From: WSZY01 sp964559845
Lineage (GTDB): Bacteria; Pseudomonadota; Zetaproteobacteria; Mariprofundales; Mariprofundaceae
Assembly (NCBI GenBank): GCA_964559845.1
Contig: CAZLJF010000028.1
Coordinates: forward strand, 1 to 26,012
Length of the DNA stretch: 26,012 nucleotides
Direction: 5' to 3'
The notes below the pieces were generated by a model. The model saw only the letters and a program-made list of their open reading frames with translations, was not told the origin of the DNA and ran no database searches. Positions 15,679 to 23,615 of the stretch are shown one piece after another; the stretch's first letter is position 1, and every line of letters begins with the position of its first letter. The position numbers and the translations under genes are program-made.

Positions 15679-16760
15679 GCGGCTTCAGGTATCATGTGGT
15701 GTCTCTGCCGGACAGCCACTTCAGTTTTCAACTGCCCACAGGCGGCGGAGATTTCATCACCTCTTGATTCACGTACCACGGCTACCATATCGGCCTTGAC
15801 CAGCACAGATCGAAATGCAGAAACAACGGTATGATCCGGGCGTCTGAACGGGCTGCCGGGGAAGGGATTGAATGGCAGTAGATTGACGGTGCAGCCGAGC
15901 CCATCCAGCAGATGTACAAGCCGTTCGGCATCATCGGGCGAATCATTCACGCCTTGAAGCATGACATACTCGATCAGTACCCGTTTTCTATCCCTGGCCC
16001 TGATATAATCACGTACGGCAGCCATCAGTTCTGCAATCGGGTATTTTGCATTGATCGGCATGATCCGGCTGCGGATTTCATCGGTCGTGGCATTGAGTGA
16101 GACCGCCAGATTGCAGGGGAGTTGATCCTCAATCATACGGTGGATGCCGGGTACCAGCCCCGATGTGGAGAGGGTGACGCGGCGGGGTGAGAATGCCAGC
16201 CCCATCGGGTCGGTCACAATACGGACAAATTTGGCCACTTCCTCATAGTTGTGCAGCGGTTCACCCATGCCCATCAGGACCAGGTTGCGGATCTCCTGAT
16301 CCGACATATCACGGGCTGCCATCACCTGTGCGACCATCTCTGCCGCCGTAAGGTTGCGGCTCAATCCGGCGGTTGCTGTCAGACAGAACTGGCAACCTGC
16401 GGCACAGCCGACCTGGGTTGAAACACATTGAGTGAGTCGTCCGGGGCCGGGGATCAGCACAGTCTCGACATTCTTGCCATCGGGCATACGCAGAAGCATC
16501 TTATGGGTGCCATCGCTGGCTGCCTGATTGGCGATACACTCCGGTTTTAATTGTCCAATATGCCTCTCCAGATAGTCATAAAGGGCATTTGGAAGACCGG
16601 GGATTTGACGGGTATCAGAGACACCGTGCCGGAATACCCAGGCATTCAGTTTCTCTGCATGCACGGGCTTGACTCCGGCTTGTTCGCAGAGATGCAGGAG
16701 ATCTGTATAATCCATACCGATCAGGGCAGGAGGATTTTCAGCAGAGGTGTGACGATGCAT
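15675..16760 (-). CDS. rlmN: Dual-specificity RNA methyltransferase RlmN
   Basis: RlmN is a radical-SAM enzyme that methylates C2 of A2503 in 23S rRNA and A37 of some tRNAs. The 361-residue product (E. coli 384) carries the radical-SAM cluster C119-AAG-C123-QF-C126, GMGEPLHNYEEV, VTLSTSGLVPGI, LAVSLNA and the second catalytic Cys (C341, in ISAACGQL). I use ATG 16760 because conservation with other RlmN proteins begins around PALIGMD, upstream of the next Met at 16715. It heads the operon with waaF. A strong terminator lies only about 10 nt upstream of this start, so either read-through or an unseen promoter must supply transcription. Confidence 0.96.
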   Translation of the reverse strand: MHRHTSAENPPALIGMDYTDLLHLCEQAGVKPVHAEKLNAWVFRHGVSDTRQIPGLPNALYDYLERHIGQLKPECIANQAASDGTHKMLLRMPDGKNVETVLIPGPGRLTQCVSTQVGCAAGCQFCLTATAGLSRNLTAAEMVAQVMAARDMSDQEIRNLVLMGMGEPLHNYEEVAKFVRIVTDPMGLAFSPRRVTLSTSGLVPGIHRMIEDQLPCNLAVSLNATTDEIRSRIMPINAKYPIAELMAAVRDYIRARDRKRVLIEYVMLQGVNDSPDDAERLVHLLDGLGCTVNLLPFNPFPGSPFRRPDHTVVSAFRSVLVKADMVAVVRESRGDEISAACGQLKTEVAVRQRHHMIPEAA

Positions 16761-16769
16761 GGTCGGGAT

Positions 16770-16809
16770 AAAAAGGGAGGACGGCCCGTTTCATCAAAAC
16801 GGGCCGTCC
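16770..16809 (-). terminator. Strong intrinsic terminator after fdxA
   Basis: A perfect 13-bp stem (GGACGGCCCGTTT with AAACGGGCCGTCC, 5-nt loop, 16779-16809) is followed on the minus strand by CTCCC and five T (16774-16770). It sits 11 nt after the fdxA stop and just before the rlmN start. Confidence 0.8.
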
Positions 16810-16820
16810 GTAGAACAGGT

Positions 16821-17165
16821 TTAGAGGCCGTACTTGGCCTTGTTGGCAGCCACCTCTTCAGCTGAAGGCGGCTCGTGATCCTTGACTTCAGCAAGCTCGA
16901 AGGCATCACGTTCAGTGTCGCACAGCTCATTGAGTGCGATGTCGCCTTCGAAAACTTCAGGAACATCCTCTTCAGGATAGATCGCCTCCCACGGGCATTC
17001 CGGTTCGCAGACTGCACAATCGATGCACTCTTCCGGTGAAATGAAGAGCATGTTCGGATGCTCTTCCGATACCTCTTTCGGCTGGTAGAAGCAGTCCACC
17101 GGGCAGACGGCAACACACGCCGTATCAACACAATCCTTGCAAAGCTGGGTAACAACAAAGGCCAT
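16821..17165 (-). CDS. fdxA: 7Fe ferredoxin FdxA ([3Fe-4S][4Fe-4S])
   Basis: This is a small cytoplasmic electron carrier of the Azotobacter FdI type. The 114-residue protein has two Cys motifs: C9, C12, C17, C21-P and C25 in the first, and C47-ID-C50-AV-C53-EPE-C57-P in the second. The spacing matches proteins with one 3Fe-4S and one 4Fe-4S cluster. C12 is the extra Cys seen in many FdxA proteins. The C-terminal half is acidic, as usual. GAGG precedes the ATG by about 9 nt. It appears monocistronic: its own promoter region lies upstream and a strong hairpin terminator downstream. It is divergent from dnaE. Confidence 0.95.
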   Translation of the reverse strand: MAFVVTQLCKDCVDTACVAVCPVDCFYQPKEVSEEHPNMLFISPEECIDCAVCEPECPWEAIYPEEDVPEVFEGDIALNELCDTERDAFELAEVKDHEPPSAEEVAANKAKYGL

Positions 17166-17183
17166 GATTTAACCTCACCAATA

Positions 17184-17212
17184 TTTATAGGTGGCGCACA
17201 CTAGCATGCCAT
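17184..17212 (-). promoter_or_regulatory. Possible fdxA promoter
   Basis: On the minus strand TATAAA (17189-17184) is a good -10 located about 20 nt before the fdxA ATG. The hexamer 17 nt upstream, ATGGCA, is a poor -35, so the promoter may be activator-dependent or wrongly placed. Confidence 0.4.
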
Positions 17213-17330
17213 TTGATCAGTCGCTATAGCTTCCGGTATCACAATGCGGAAGTCCCGGCTGTGCTTTGAAGTTCCGTGGCAATCAAATAGGTCATGGACG
17301 CTGTTTTCATAACCCTGTTAGGGTTTGGGG

Positions 17331-20300
17331 ATGCAATTTTCGCCCTTTGTGCATCTGCATAATCACTCCGACTTTTCCCTGCTCTCCGCAGCCATGTCCT
17401 TGCAGGACATGCTGGACCGGGCTGTTGAACTGCGTCAACCAGCCATCGCCCTGACGGACTACGGCAATCTGTTTGGTGCCATTGAGTTTTATTCCAGGGC
17501 GATGCGACTGGGGATCAAGCCGATCCTGGGTTGTGAATTCTACCTGTGCGATGATCACAGCAAGCGCATAAGTGAGGGGCCGCGTGCTCCCCGGTTCCCG
17601 CAAATTGTACTGCTGGCACGTAATAACCATGGCTGGCAGAATCTGATGAAACTTGTCTCCATCGGTTACCTTGAAGGCTTCTATTATAAACCGCGGATTG
17701 ACAAGCAGTTGCTCAAGGAGTTCGGCACGGGGTTGATTGCGCTCTCCTCAGGATGGAATGGCGAGATTGAACAACTGCTACAGAAGGGTGATGTGGCGCA
17801 GGCGAAAAAGGTTGCATCGGAATATTGCGGGATATTTCAGGAAGAGTGTTTCTTTATTGAGCTGCAGCGCCACGGCTCGGCAGCCCAGGAGGGGGTGAAC
17901 CGGCAACTGATTGAACTTGCGCATGAGCTTGATATTCCGCTGGTTGCCAGCAATAACGCCCACTTTCTGACGCGCGAGGATTTTCATGCCTTTGAAGCGA
18001 TGCTGGCGCTGCAGCAGAACAGAACCATTCATGACGATGTTTCCGGCCACTTCACGCCTGAATGTTACCTCAAATCACATGAGGAGATGGAATCGTTGTT
18101 CGAGGATGTGCCGGAGGCACTTGAAAACAGCCTCCATATTGCCAACCGCTGCAATGTCGACCTGCAGTTTGGTAACTATCAGTTGCCCGATTTTCAGGCG
18201 CCGGAGGGTATGGAGCTTAAAGCCTATATACGCACGCTGGCCAAAGAGGGGTTGGACAGGCTCTGGCCTGCCATTGTGAGGCACCGCCCGGAGGCCGAGC
18301 GCGAGGAGTATGACAAGCGGCTTGCGTTCGAACTTGATGTGATTGAGCAGATGGGTTTCCCCGGCTATTTTTTGATTGTATCGGACTTCATTATGTGGGC
18401 GAAGCGTCATGATATTCCGGTAGGCCCCGGCCGTGGTTCCGGTGCCGGTTCACTGGTGGCCTATGTGCTGGGCATTACCAATCTGGATCCGATCAAGTAC
18501 GGCCTGCTGTTTGAACGTTTCCTCAATCCTGAACGTGTTTCGATGCCCGATTTTGATATCGATTTCTGCATGAGTCGTCGCGAAGAGGTGATCCGTTATG
18601 TCACCGAGAAATATGGTGAAGACAAGGTGGCACAGATCATCACCTACGGCTCGATGAAGGCCAAGGCTGTGGTGCGCGATGTCGGCCGCGTGCTCGGTAT
18701 GGACCTGGCCAAGGTCAATATGATTGCCAAGCTGATTCCGAATGATCTGAAGATGACACTCGAGAAGGCGCTGGTTGAGGAGGCGCGGCTGGCCAAGATG
18801 GTCAGGGAAGATGACGAGGTGGCGCGTCTGTTTGAACTTGGCGCCCGGCTTGAAGGCATGCATCGCAATGCAGGAACACATGCGGCAGGCGTCATTATTG
18901 GCCGTGATCCGCTGGTGGAAACCGCACCGCTGTTCAAACTGTCGCGTGAAGATGGACAGGTGGTGCAGTGGGATATGGTCAATTCAGAGAAGGTCGGCCT
19001 GATCAAGTTCGACTTTCTGGGTCTGAAAACACTGACCGTGATCAATCTGGCCTGCCGTCTGATTCGCAAGCGCAAGGGTTGCGAAGAGTTCGACATTGAA
19101 ACCATTCCACTGGATGATCCCGACACCTTCAAGCTGATGCAGCGCGGTCAGACGGGGGCGGTATTCCAGGTGGAGTCCTCCGGTATGCGTGATCTCCTCA
19201 CGCGCCTTAAACCCGACTGTTTCGAGGATATTATTGCACTGGTGGCGCTCTATCGTCCGGGGCCGCTGGAGTCCGGCATGGTGGATACCTATATCGAGTG
19301 CAAGCATGGACGCCAGGAGATTGTTTATCAGGTTCCACAACTGAAGCCGATTCTGCAGGAGACCAATGGTGTTATCCTTTATCAGGAACAGGTGATGAAG
19401 ATCGCCCAGGTGCTGGCCGGATATACACTGGGTCAGGCGGATATGCTCAGGCGTGCGATGGGTAAAAAGAAACCGGAAGAGATGGCCAGGCAACGCCAGA
19501 TTTTCTTGGAGGGAGCGCGGAAGCAGAAGGTACCTGCCGACAAGGCCGAGCAGATTTTCGACCTGATGGAGAAATTCGCAGGCTACGGTTTCAACAAGTC
19601 GCACTCCGCCGCCTATGCCTTGATCTCCTACCAGACTGCCTATCTGAAGGCGCACTATCCGCAGGCATTCATGGCGGCAACCCTCTCCTGTGATATGGGT
19701 TCAACCGATAAGGTGGCAACACTGGTGAATGACTGCCGCAGCATGGGGATTGAGGTGCTGCCACCGGATATCAATGCTTCCGACTGGGAGTTTATGCCGG
19801 AAGAGGAGGGGATTCGCTACGGTCTTGGCGCTATCAAGGGGGTTGGCGAGGCCGTGATTCGTGAGTTGGTCAGGACACGTAATGCAGGCGGTGCATTTGC
19901 CTCCTTTGAGGAGATGATCCTGCGTTTGCCGGAACGCACCATGAACAAGCGAACCTGCGAGGCGCTGATCAAGGCGGGGGCAATGCATGCAGTGATACCG
20001 CATCTGCATGCGGGGCTTGAAGGTCTTGCCGAAGCGATGGATGAGGCATCTCGCAGACGCAGGGAGAAGTTAAGCCAGCAGTCAGCACTTTTTGAGGTGG
20101 CCGAGCCATCGGGTGAGGGCATGGGTCTTTTTCCCGATGTGCCGGAGTGGAGCCAGGGCGAGTGTCTGCAGGCAGAGCGTGAAGTGCTCGGTTTCTATCT
20201 CACCGGGCATCCGCTGGAGGAATATCTGGTCAACTGCAGCGGGCTGGCTGATCTCAACCTGAGCCAGCTTGGTGATGTGGCGGATCAGTCCGGTGTTGTG

Positions 20301-20870
20301 ATTCCGGTTGGCGTCAGTTCGATCAGAGAGCACAAGGGTGGCCGTGGAACGATGGCCTTTATCCAGGTCGAAGACCTTTTCGGACGGGCGGAGGCGGTCT
20401 GCTTTGCCAAGGTTTATGAAGCCAGTCGTGATATATGGCATGCCGATCAGCCACTGCTGTTGGCGGCCCGTGTAGACGCATCCAGGGATGAGCCGGCATT
20501 GCTGGTCGAGGCGGTTGAGCCGCTTGCGAAGATATTGCCGGAGCTTGTCGTCCGTGTACGGGTGGAGAGCAGCAGCATGGCCTGGGATGAGGCGACTATT
20601 GCAGGAATCGAGGCATTGAAACATGAAAAACCGGGCAATGTCCGGTTTCAGTTTCATGTACGCCTTCCGGATGGCAGCATTGCCGAGCTGGAGTCAAAAC
20701 CGATACTATGCTGGGATCGTGATGTGGAATCATGGTTTAAGGAGTGCTTCGGAGCTGATGCCGTGCATATCCAGTGTCGGACATGGAAGCCTGAAACAGT
20801 TGCCGGGAAAGGTGCGAATAGCCGAAATGGATGGGGAAACAGGCAGGGTGGCGGAATGAATGGAAAGTAG
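17331..20870 (+). CDS. dnaE: DNA polymerase III alpha subunit DnaE
   Basis: DnaE is the replicative polymerase subunit. From ATG 17331 it has 1179 residues (E. coli 1160). The PHP domain starts at FVHLHNHSDFSLL (residues 6-18). The palm motif PDFDIDFCM supplies D409 and D411, and FDFLGLKTL supplies D561, matching E. coli D401, D403 and D555. A helix-hairpin-helix region and an OB fold (GVVIPVGVSSIREHKGG, about residue 985 on) follow. QSALF at 917-921 fits the internal beta-clamp-binding motif. In the PHP domain the usual TDH reads TDY (Y44), so one metal ligand is changed. A TTG at 17325 is an alternative start; AGGG upstream favours the ATG. accA follows. Confidence 0.97.
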   Translation: MQFSPFVHLHNHSDFSLLSAAMSLQDMLDRAVELRQPAIALTDYGNLFGAIEFYSRAMRLGIKPILGCEFYLCDDHSKRISEGPRAPRFPQIVLLARNNHGWQNLMKLVSIGYLEGFYYKPRIDKQLLKEFGTGLIALSSGWNGEIEQLLQKGDVAQAKKVASEYCGIFQEECFFIELQRHGSAAQEGVNRQLIELAHELDIPLVASNNAHFLTREDFHAFEAMLALQQNRTIHDDVSGHFTPECYLKSHEEMESLFEDVPEALENSLHIANRCNVDLQFGNYQLPDFQAPEGMELKAYIRTLAKEGLDRLWPAIVRHRPEAEREEYDKRLAFELDVIEQMGFPGYFLIVSDFIMWAKRHDIPVGPGRGSGAGSLVAYVLGITNLDPIKYGLLFERFLNPERVSMPDFDIDFCMSRREEVIRYVTEKYGEDKVAQIITYGSMKAKAVVRDVGRVLGMDLAKVNMIAKLIPNDLKMTLEKALVEEARLAKMVREDDEVARLFELGARLEGMHRNAGTHAAGVIIGRDPLVETAPLFKLSREDGQVVQWDMVNSEKVGLIKFDFLGLKTLTVINLACRLIRKRKGCEEFDIETIPLDDPDTFKLMQRGQTGAVFQVESSGMRDLLTRLKPDCFEDIIALVALYRPGPLESGMVDTYIECKHGRQEIVYQVPQLKPILQETNGVILYQEQVMKIAQVLAGYTLGQADMLRRAMGKKKPEEMARQRQIFLEGARKQKVPADKAEQIFDLMEKFAGYGFNKSHSAAYALISYQTAYLKAHYPQAFMAATLSCDMGSTDKVATLVNDCRSMGIEVLPPDINASDWEFMPEEEGIRYGLGAIKGVGEAVIRELVRTRNAGGAFASFEEMILRLPERTMNKRTCEALIKAGAMHAVIPHLHAGLEGLAEAMDEASRRRREKLSQQSALFEVAEPSGEGMGLFPDVPEWSQGECLQAEREVLGFYLTGHPLEEYLVNCSGLADLNLSQLGDVADQSGVVIPVGVSSIREHKGGRGTMAFIQVEDLFGRAEAVCFAKVYEASRDIWHADQPLLLAARVDASRDEPALLVEAVEPLAKILPELVVRVRVESSSMAWDEATIAGIEALKHEKPGNVRFQFHVRLPDGSIAELESKPILCWDRDVESWFKECFGADAVHIQCRTWKPETVAGKGANSRNGWGNRQGGGMNGK

Positions 20871-20957
20871 AGTGACACGACCTCGGAGCATCCTGCCATC
20901 GGCCTTTTGATGCGCTTGAAAAGCATGGCTTTTGAGTATTTTGAGTGCTCACTGGAG

Positions 20958-21058
20958 CCACCCGTTCATGGATGGAGGACCTACTACCTGCCCGCCATGG
21001 AAGGCGGGTGGACCCGGCAGGATTCGAAAGCAACAGGGAAGGCGTGGTTTTCCTGTTG
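20958..21058 (+). other. Structured leader upstream of accA
   Basis: Three inverted repeats lie in the 245-nt dnaE-accA spacer. CCACCCG (20958-20964) pairs with CGGGTGG (21005-21011). CCCGCC (20991-20996) pairs with GGCGGG (21003-21008), competing for the same 3' strand. CAACAGGGAA (21031-21040) pairs with TTTCCTGTTG (21049-21058). None has a T-run, so they are not simple terminators. The CATGGATGG / CATGGAAGG parts look like repetitive extragenic palindromes. Confidence 0.5.
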
Positions 21059-21115
21059 CACAACAAGCAGAAGGCAAGGATGTCTTTTGCGGATGATCCA
21101 AAAAGGAGCAGAAAG

Positions 21116-22075
21116 ATGGCCTATAGTTATCTTGAATTTGAGCGTCCGATTGCCGAATTGACGGAAAAGATTGATGAGTTGTCACAGATGGGTGGTGATT
21201 CGGAGGTGAATATTGCCGAAGAGGTGGAACGCCTGAGAAAGAAGCGGGACAAGCTTGTTGAGCAGACCTATGCCAAGGCGAGCCGCGGGCAGATAGCCCA
21301 GTTGTCACGGCATCCGGATCGGCCGAATTTTCTCGATTATGTGCCTCTGATGTTTGATGACTTCCAGGAATTGCATGGTGATCGTGCCTTTGCTGATGAT
21401 GGTGCGATTGTCGGTGGCATAGCCAAGTTTGGCGAACACTCTGTGATGATTATAGGGCATCAGAAAGGGCGGGATACCAAAGAGAAGCTCAAACGCAACT
21501 TCGGTATGGCCCGGCCGGAAGGTTATCGCAAGGCATTACGTCTGTTTAAGCTTGCCGAACGCTTTGATATGCCGGTGATGACATTTATTGATACCGCGGG
21601 CGCATGGCCGGGAATTGATGCGGAAGAGCGTGGCCAGAGTGAAGCGATTGCCCGCAATCTGATGGAGTTGGCAGTGCTGAAGGTGCCGGTGATCTGTACA
21701 GTGATCGGAGAGGGTGGTTCCGGTGGCGCTCTGGCAATTGGTGTGGGCGACCGCCTTTTTATGCAGCAGTTGACCATCTATTCGGTGATTTCGCCGGAGG
21801 GATGCGCAGCCATTCTCTGGCGTGACCGTAAATTTGCCGATCAGGCTGCCGAATCGCTGAAGCCGACGGCAAAGGATTTGAAGGAACTGGGTTTGATCGA
21901 CGCCATTATTCCGGAACCTGCTGAGGGTGCTCACCGTAATCCTGAGGCGGCGGCAGAAATGATGGCTGATGTTTTGGACAGGGCCTTGAGGGAGTTGCTG
22001 AAGATACCTGTTGATAAACTGCTGCAAGAGCGCGAAGCGCGTCTGCGCAAGCTCGGCGTGTTTGGTGAGGGATGA
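21116..22075 (+). CDS. accA: Acetyl-CoA carboxylase carboxyltransferase subunit alpha
   Basis: AccA pairs with AccD to transfer the carboxyl group from biotin-BCCP to acetyl-CoA, making malonyl-CoA for fatty-acid synthesis. From ATG 21116 the protein is 319 residues, the same length as E. coli AccA. It begins MAYSYLEFERPIAELTEKID, has a charged helix (EEVERLRKKRDKLVEQ) and the core LSRHPDRPNFLDY, FIDTAGAWPG and GEGGSGGALAIG (about 198-209, oxyanion region). AGGAG 7 nt upstream fixes the start, although the frame remains open back to 20945. The dnaE-accA order matches enterobacteria. The upstream spacer is highly structured. Confidence 0.96.
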   Translation: MAYSYLEFERPIAELTEKIDELSQMGGDSEVNIAEEVERLRKKRDKLVEQTYAKASRGQIAQLSRHPDRPNFLDYVPLMFDDFQELHGDRAFADDGAIVGGIAKFGEHSVMIIGHQKGRDTKEKLKRNFGMARPEGYRKALRLFKLAERFDMPVMTFIDTAGAWPGIDAEERGQSEAIARNLMELAVLKVPVICTVIGEGGSGGALAIGVGDRLFMQQLTIYSVISPEGCAAILWRDRKFADQAAESLKPTAKDLKELGLIDAIIPEPAEGAHRNPEAAAEMMADVLDRALRELLKIPVDKLLQEREARLRKLGVFGEG

Positions 22076-22102
22076 TGGTGGTTGATACGCCCGGCGGCGT
22101 CT

Positions 22103-22149
22103 ATGCCTTGAGTTTTCAGGCATCATAAAACGTGCAAATTTTATGATGC
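22103..22149 (+). repeat. Overlapping inverted repeats downstream of accA
   Basis: A perfect 11-bp stem, GCATCATAAAA (22120-22130) with TTTTATGATGC (22139-22149), has an 8-nt loop. A second stem, ATGCCT (22103-22108) with AGGCAT (22118-22123), overlaps its 5' arm. There is no T-tract after the longer stem, so it may be an RNA-stabilising 3' hairpin rather than a classical terminator. Confidence 0.5.
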
Positions 22150-22155
22150 TTACTG

Positions 22156-22176
22156 AAGCCGTACATCTATGTGCGG
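22156..22176. repeat. Short palindromic repeat, copy 1
   Basis: AAGCCGTACATCTATGTGCGG. The CCGTACAT and ATGTGCGG arms pair (one T-G). It matches the unit at 22460-22480 at 18 of 21 positions. Confidence 0.5.
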
Positions 22177-22225
22177 GAAGGCATGTGATTCCACCGGGGA
22201 TGAGGGAAAAATCCTCCGGAACTGC

Positions 22226-22254
22226 TTGCCTCTTGTTCTAATGGTTCATATTCG
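22226..22254 (+). promoter_or_regulatory. Possible promoter of tRNA-Ser
   Basis: TTGCCT (22226-22231), 17 nt, then TATTCG (22249-22254). The spacing is right and the -10 is weak. Transcription would start about 30 nt before the mature tRNA. Confidence 0.35.
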
Positions 22255-22294
22255 TATGCTTCGCCGTCCTCTACTGCGAGATGGTAGATAATCC

Positions 22295-22386
22295 GGAGAG
22301 ATGTCCGAGTGGTTGAAGGAGCACGCCTGGAAAGCGTGTGTACCCCGAATAGGGTACCGAGGGTTCGAATCCCTCTCTCTCCGCCA
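22295..22386 (+). tRNA. tRNA-Ser(GGA)
   Basis: A 92-nt class II tRNA. The acceptor arms are GGAGAGA (22295-22301) and TCTCTCC (22376-22382), then discriminator G and an encoded CCA. The anticodon loop CTGGAAA gives anticodon GGA, which reads UCC and UCU. A long variable arm (TGTACCCCGAATAGGGTACC region) is typical of tRNA-Ser. The T-loop is GGTTCGAATCC. It sits upstream of the SRP RNA gene, an arrangement found in several proteobacteria. Confidence 0.96.
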
Positions 22387-22401
22387 GGGTTTGATTGATC
22401 C

Positions 22402-22418
22402 GCCAAAGGCGCTTTGGC
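22402..22418 (+). terminator. Hairpin after tRNA-Ser, weak terminator candidate
   Basis: GCCAAAG-GCG-CTTTGGC forms a perfect 7-bp stem with a 3-nt loop 16 nt after the tRNA. Only TT follows, so termination would be weak and read-through into the SRP RNA gene is possible. Confidence 0.35.
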
Positions 22419-22459
22419 TTGGATTGCAGATCAGGAACGTGATTTTGATTTGCCTGCCA

Positions 22460-22480
22460 AAGCCGAACATTCATGTGCGG
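22460..22480. repeat. Short palindromic repeat, copy 2
   Basis: AAGCCGAACATTCATGTGCGG. It is the partner of the unit at 22156-22176, with the same orientation and the same arm structure. The two flank the tRNA-Ser gene. Confidence 0.5.
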
Positions 22481-22532
22481 ATGATTGGATACTCCGTTTG
22501 AGCGATCATTCAGGGTTGCTCGCGGATACCCC

Positions 22533-22647
22533 GTGTCACCCGGGTTGGGCCCCGCACGGCAGGTTCCCGTGAACCCCGTCAGGTCCGGAAGGAAGCAGCG
22601 GCAGCGGGATACCGGCGCGTTGCGGATTCGTCCGGCTCGGGTGGCGC
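22533..22647 (+). ncRNA. ffs: Small signal recognition particle RNA (4.5S RNA)
   Basis: The RNA scaffold of SRP binds Ffh and targets nascent membrane proteins. The near-invariant domain IV sequence is present at about 22579-22599 (CAGGTCCGGAAGGAAGCAG), with a GGAA tetraloop. The ends pair to form a long rod: GTGTCACCCG (22533-22542) with CGGGTGGCGC (22638-22647), including two G-U pairs. The length of about 115 nt equals the E. coli 4.5S class, with no Alu domain. I set the ends by this terminal helix, so the mature ends may differ by a few bases. Six T follow directly. Confidence 0.93.
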
Positions 22648-22653
22648 TTTTTT
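22638..22653 (+). terminator. Terminator of the SRP RNA
   Basis: The terminal helix of the RNA is followed at once by six T (22648-22653), so the SRP stem itself probably serves as the terminator. The convergent glycosyltransferase gene ends 39 nt later. Confidence 0.6.
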
Positions 22654-22691
22654 GTGATTTTATTTCCGCATACCTTTATGGAAGGACACCC

Positions 22692-23615
22692 TTACTTTTT
22701 AAGTGGGGTCTGGTCTTTGATAACGTAACGAGGACGTCGTTTGACCTCATCATAGATGCGGGCGATATATTCTCCGATGATACCAAGGCAGATCATCAAC
22801 AGGCTACCTATCGTTAACAGCAGCAGAATGACTGTAGTGAACCCATCTACTGCATCCCCACTAAGTTTAATGAAAAGGGTATGACCGGCGAGGATAGTCG
22901 AAATGATAAAAAAGATGCCGCCCAGCATGGTGACAAGCCTCAATGGAAGTGATGAGAATGAGATGATAGCGGTGGTCGCCAGTCCAAGCAGATGAAGCTT
23001 TGACCATTTGCTCTTACCTTGCTGGCGGTCAGCTACATCGAATGCCAGTTCACAACGTTTAAAGCCGAGCCATGCGCTCATGCCACGAAAGAAGAGGTTG
23101 GATTCGCCCATTTCCTTCCATGCATCAATAACTTTTCGATCCATGAGTTTAAAGTCTGAGGCGTCTTTCAGGCGATAACCGGATGTTTTCTGCATCATTT
23201 GGTAAAAAAGATTGGCTAACAACTTATCGATACGCCTTTCATTTCCGCGGCTGGATTTCACACCATCCACCACGTCAAATCCCTCCTCTTGCCAGAGGCG
23301 AATCATTTCAGGGATCATTTCCGGTGGGTGTTGAAGATCAGCATCCATAAGAATAATGGCATCACCTTGTGCCATGGAGAGCCCTGCTGAGATGGCATTC
23401 TCCTTTCCAAAGCAGCGACTTAGCTGTACAGCCTTGAGCTGGCTGTTTTCTATTGCCATATTTTTGAGCGTATTCCATGTTTCATCTGTGGAGCCATCAT
23501 CGATAACAATGATTTCAAATGTGTCGCTAACTTTGTTTAGTTCGCTGGTGACTGCATGGAGTGTAGCGCTGATACCGTTTTCTTCATTATGAGCTGGAAT
23601 AACGACGGAAATCAT
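22692..23615 (-). CDS. GtrB/DPM1-like polyprenyl-phosphate glycosyltransferase (GT2)
   Basis: This family moves a sugar from a nucleotide donor to undecaprenyl phosphate on the cytoplasmic side, supplying periplasmic glycosyltransferases. From ATG 23615 it has 307 residues. The GT-A domain shows SVVIPAHNEENG, IDDGSTDET (about 38-46) and the metal-binding DAD at 91-93 in MDADLQHPPEM. Two C-terminal membrane helices (about 220-245 and 258-285) and the IGEYIARIYDEVKRRP tail are the GtrB/ArnC pattern. AGGAAG lies upstream, and the start overlaps the methyltransferase stop (ATGA). The sugar cannot be read from sequence. It is probably the lipid-carrier partner of the GT-C enzyme two genes upstream. 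Confidence 0.88.
   Translation of the reverse strand: MISVVIPAHNEENGISATLHAVTSELNKVSDTFEIIVIDDGSTDETWNTLKNMAIENSQLKAVQLSRCFGKENAISAGLSMAQGDAIILMDADLQHPPEMIPEMIRLWQEEGFDVVDGVKSSRGNERRIDKLLANLFYQMMQKTSGYRLKDASDFKLMDRKVIDAWKEMGESNLFFRGMSAWLGFKRCELAFDVADRQQGKSKWSKLHLLGLATTAIISFSSLPLRLVTMLGGIFFIISTILAGHTLFIKLSGDAVDGFTTVILLLLTIGSLLMICLGIIGEYIARIYDEVKRRPRYVIKDQTPLKK

Noticed and set aside
17196..17211. Sigma54-like TGGCATG...TGTGC upstream of fdxA
   Set aside because: The GG and GC elements are one base too far apart for a -24/-12 promoter, and a TATAAA box lies closer to the gene.
18984..19655. 223-codon minus-strand open frame inside dnaE
   Set aside because: Antisense shadow of strongly conserved dnaE coding sequence; no family features.
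20945..21115. In-frame N-terminal extension of accA
   Set aside because: It is not similar to AccA, and a good AGGAG plus the conserved N-terminus place the start at 21116. The region is better explained as a structured leader.
22167..22474. Minus-strand open frames across the tRNA (peptides such as EGFEPSVPYSGYTRFPG)
   Set aside because: These are the antisense of the tRNA-Ser gene, a well-known source of false proteins in databases.
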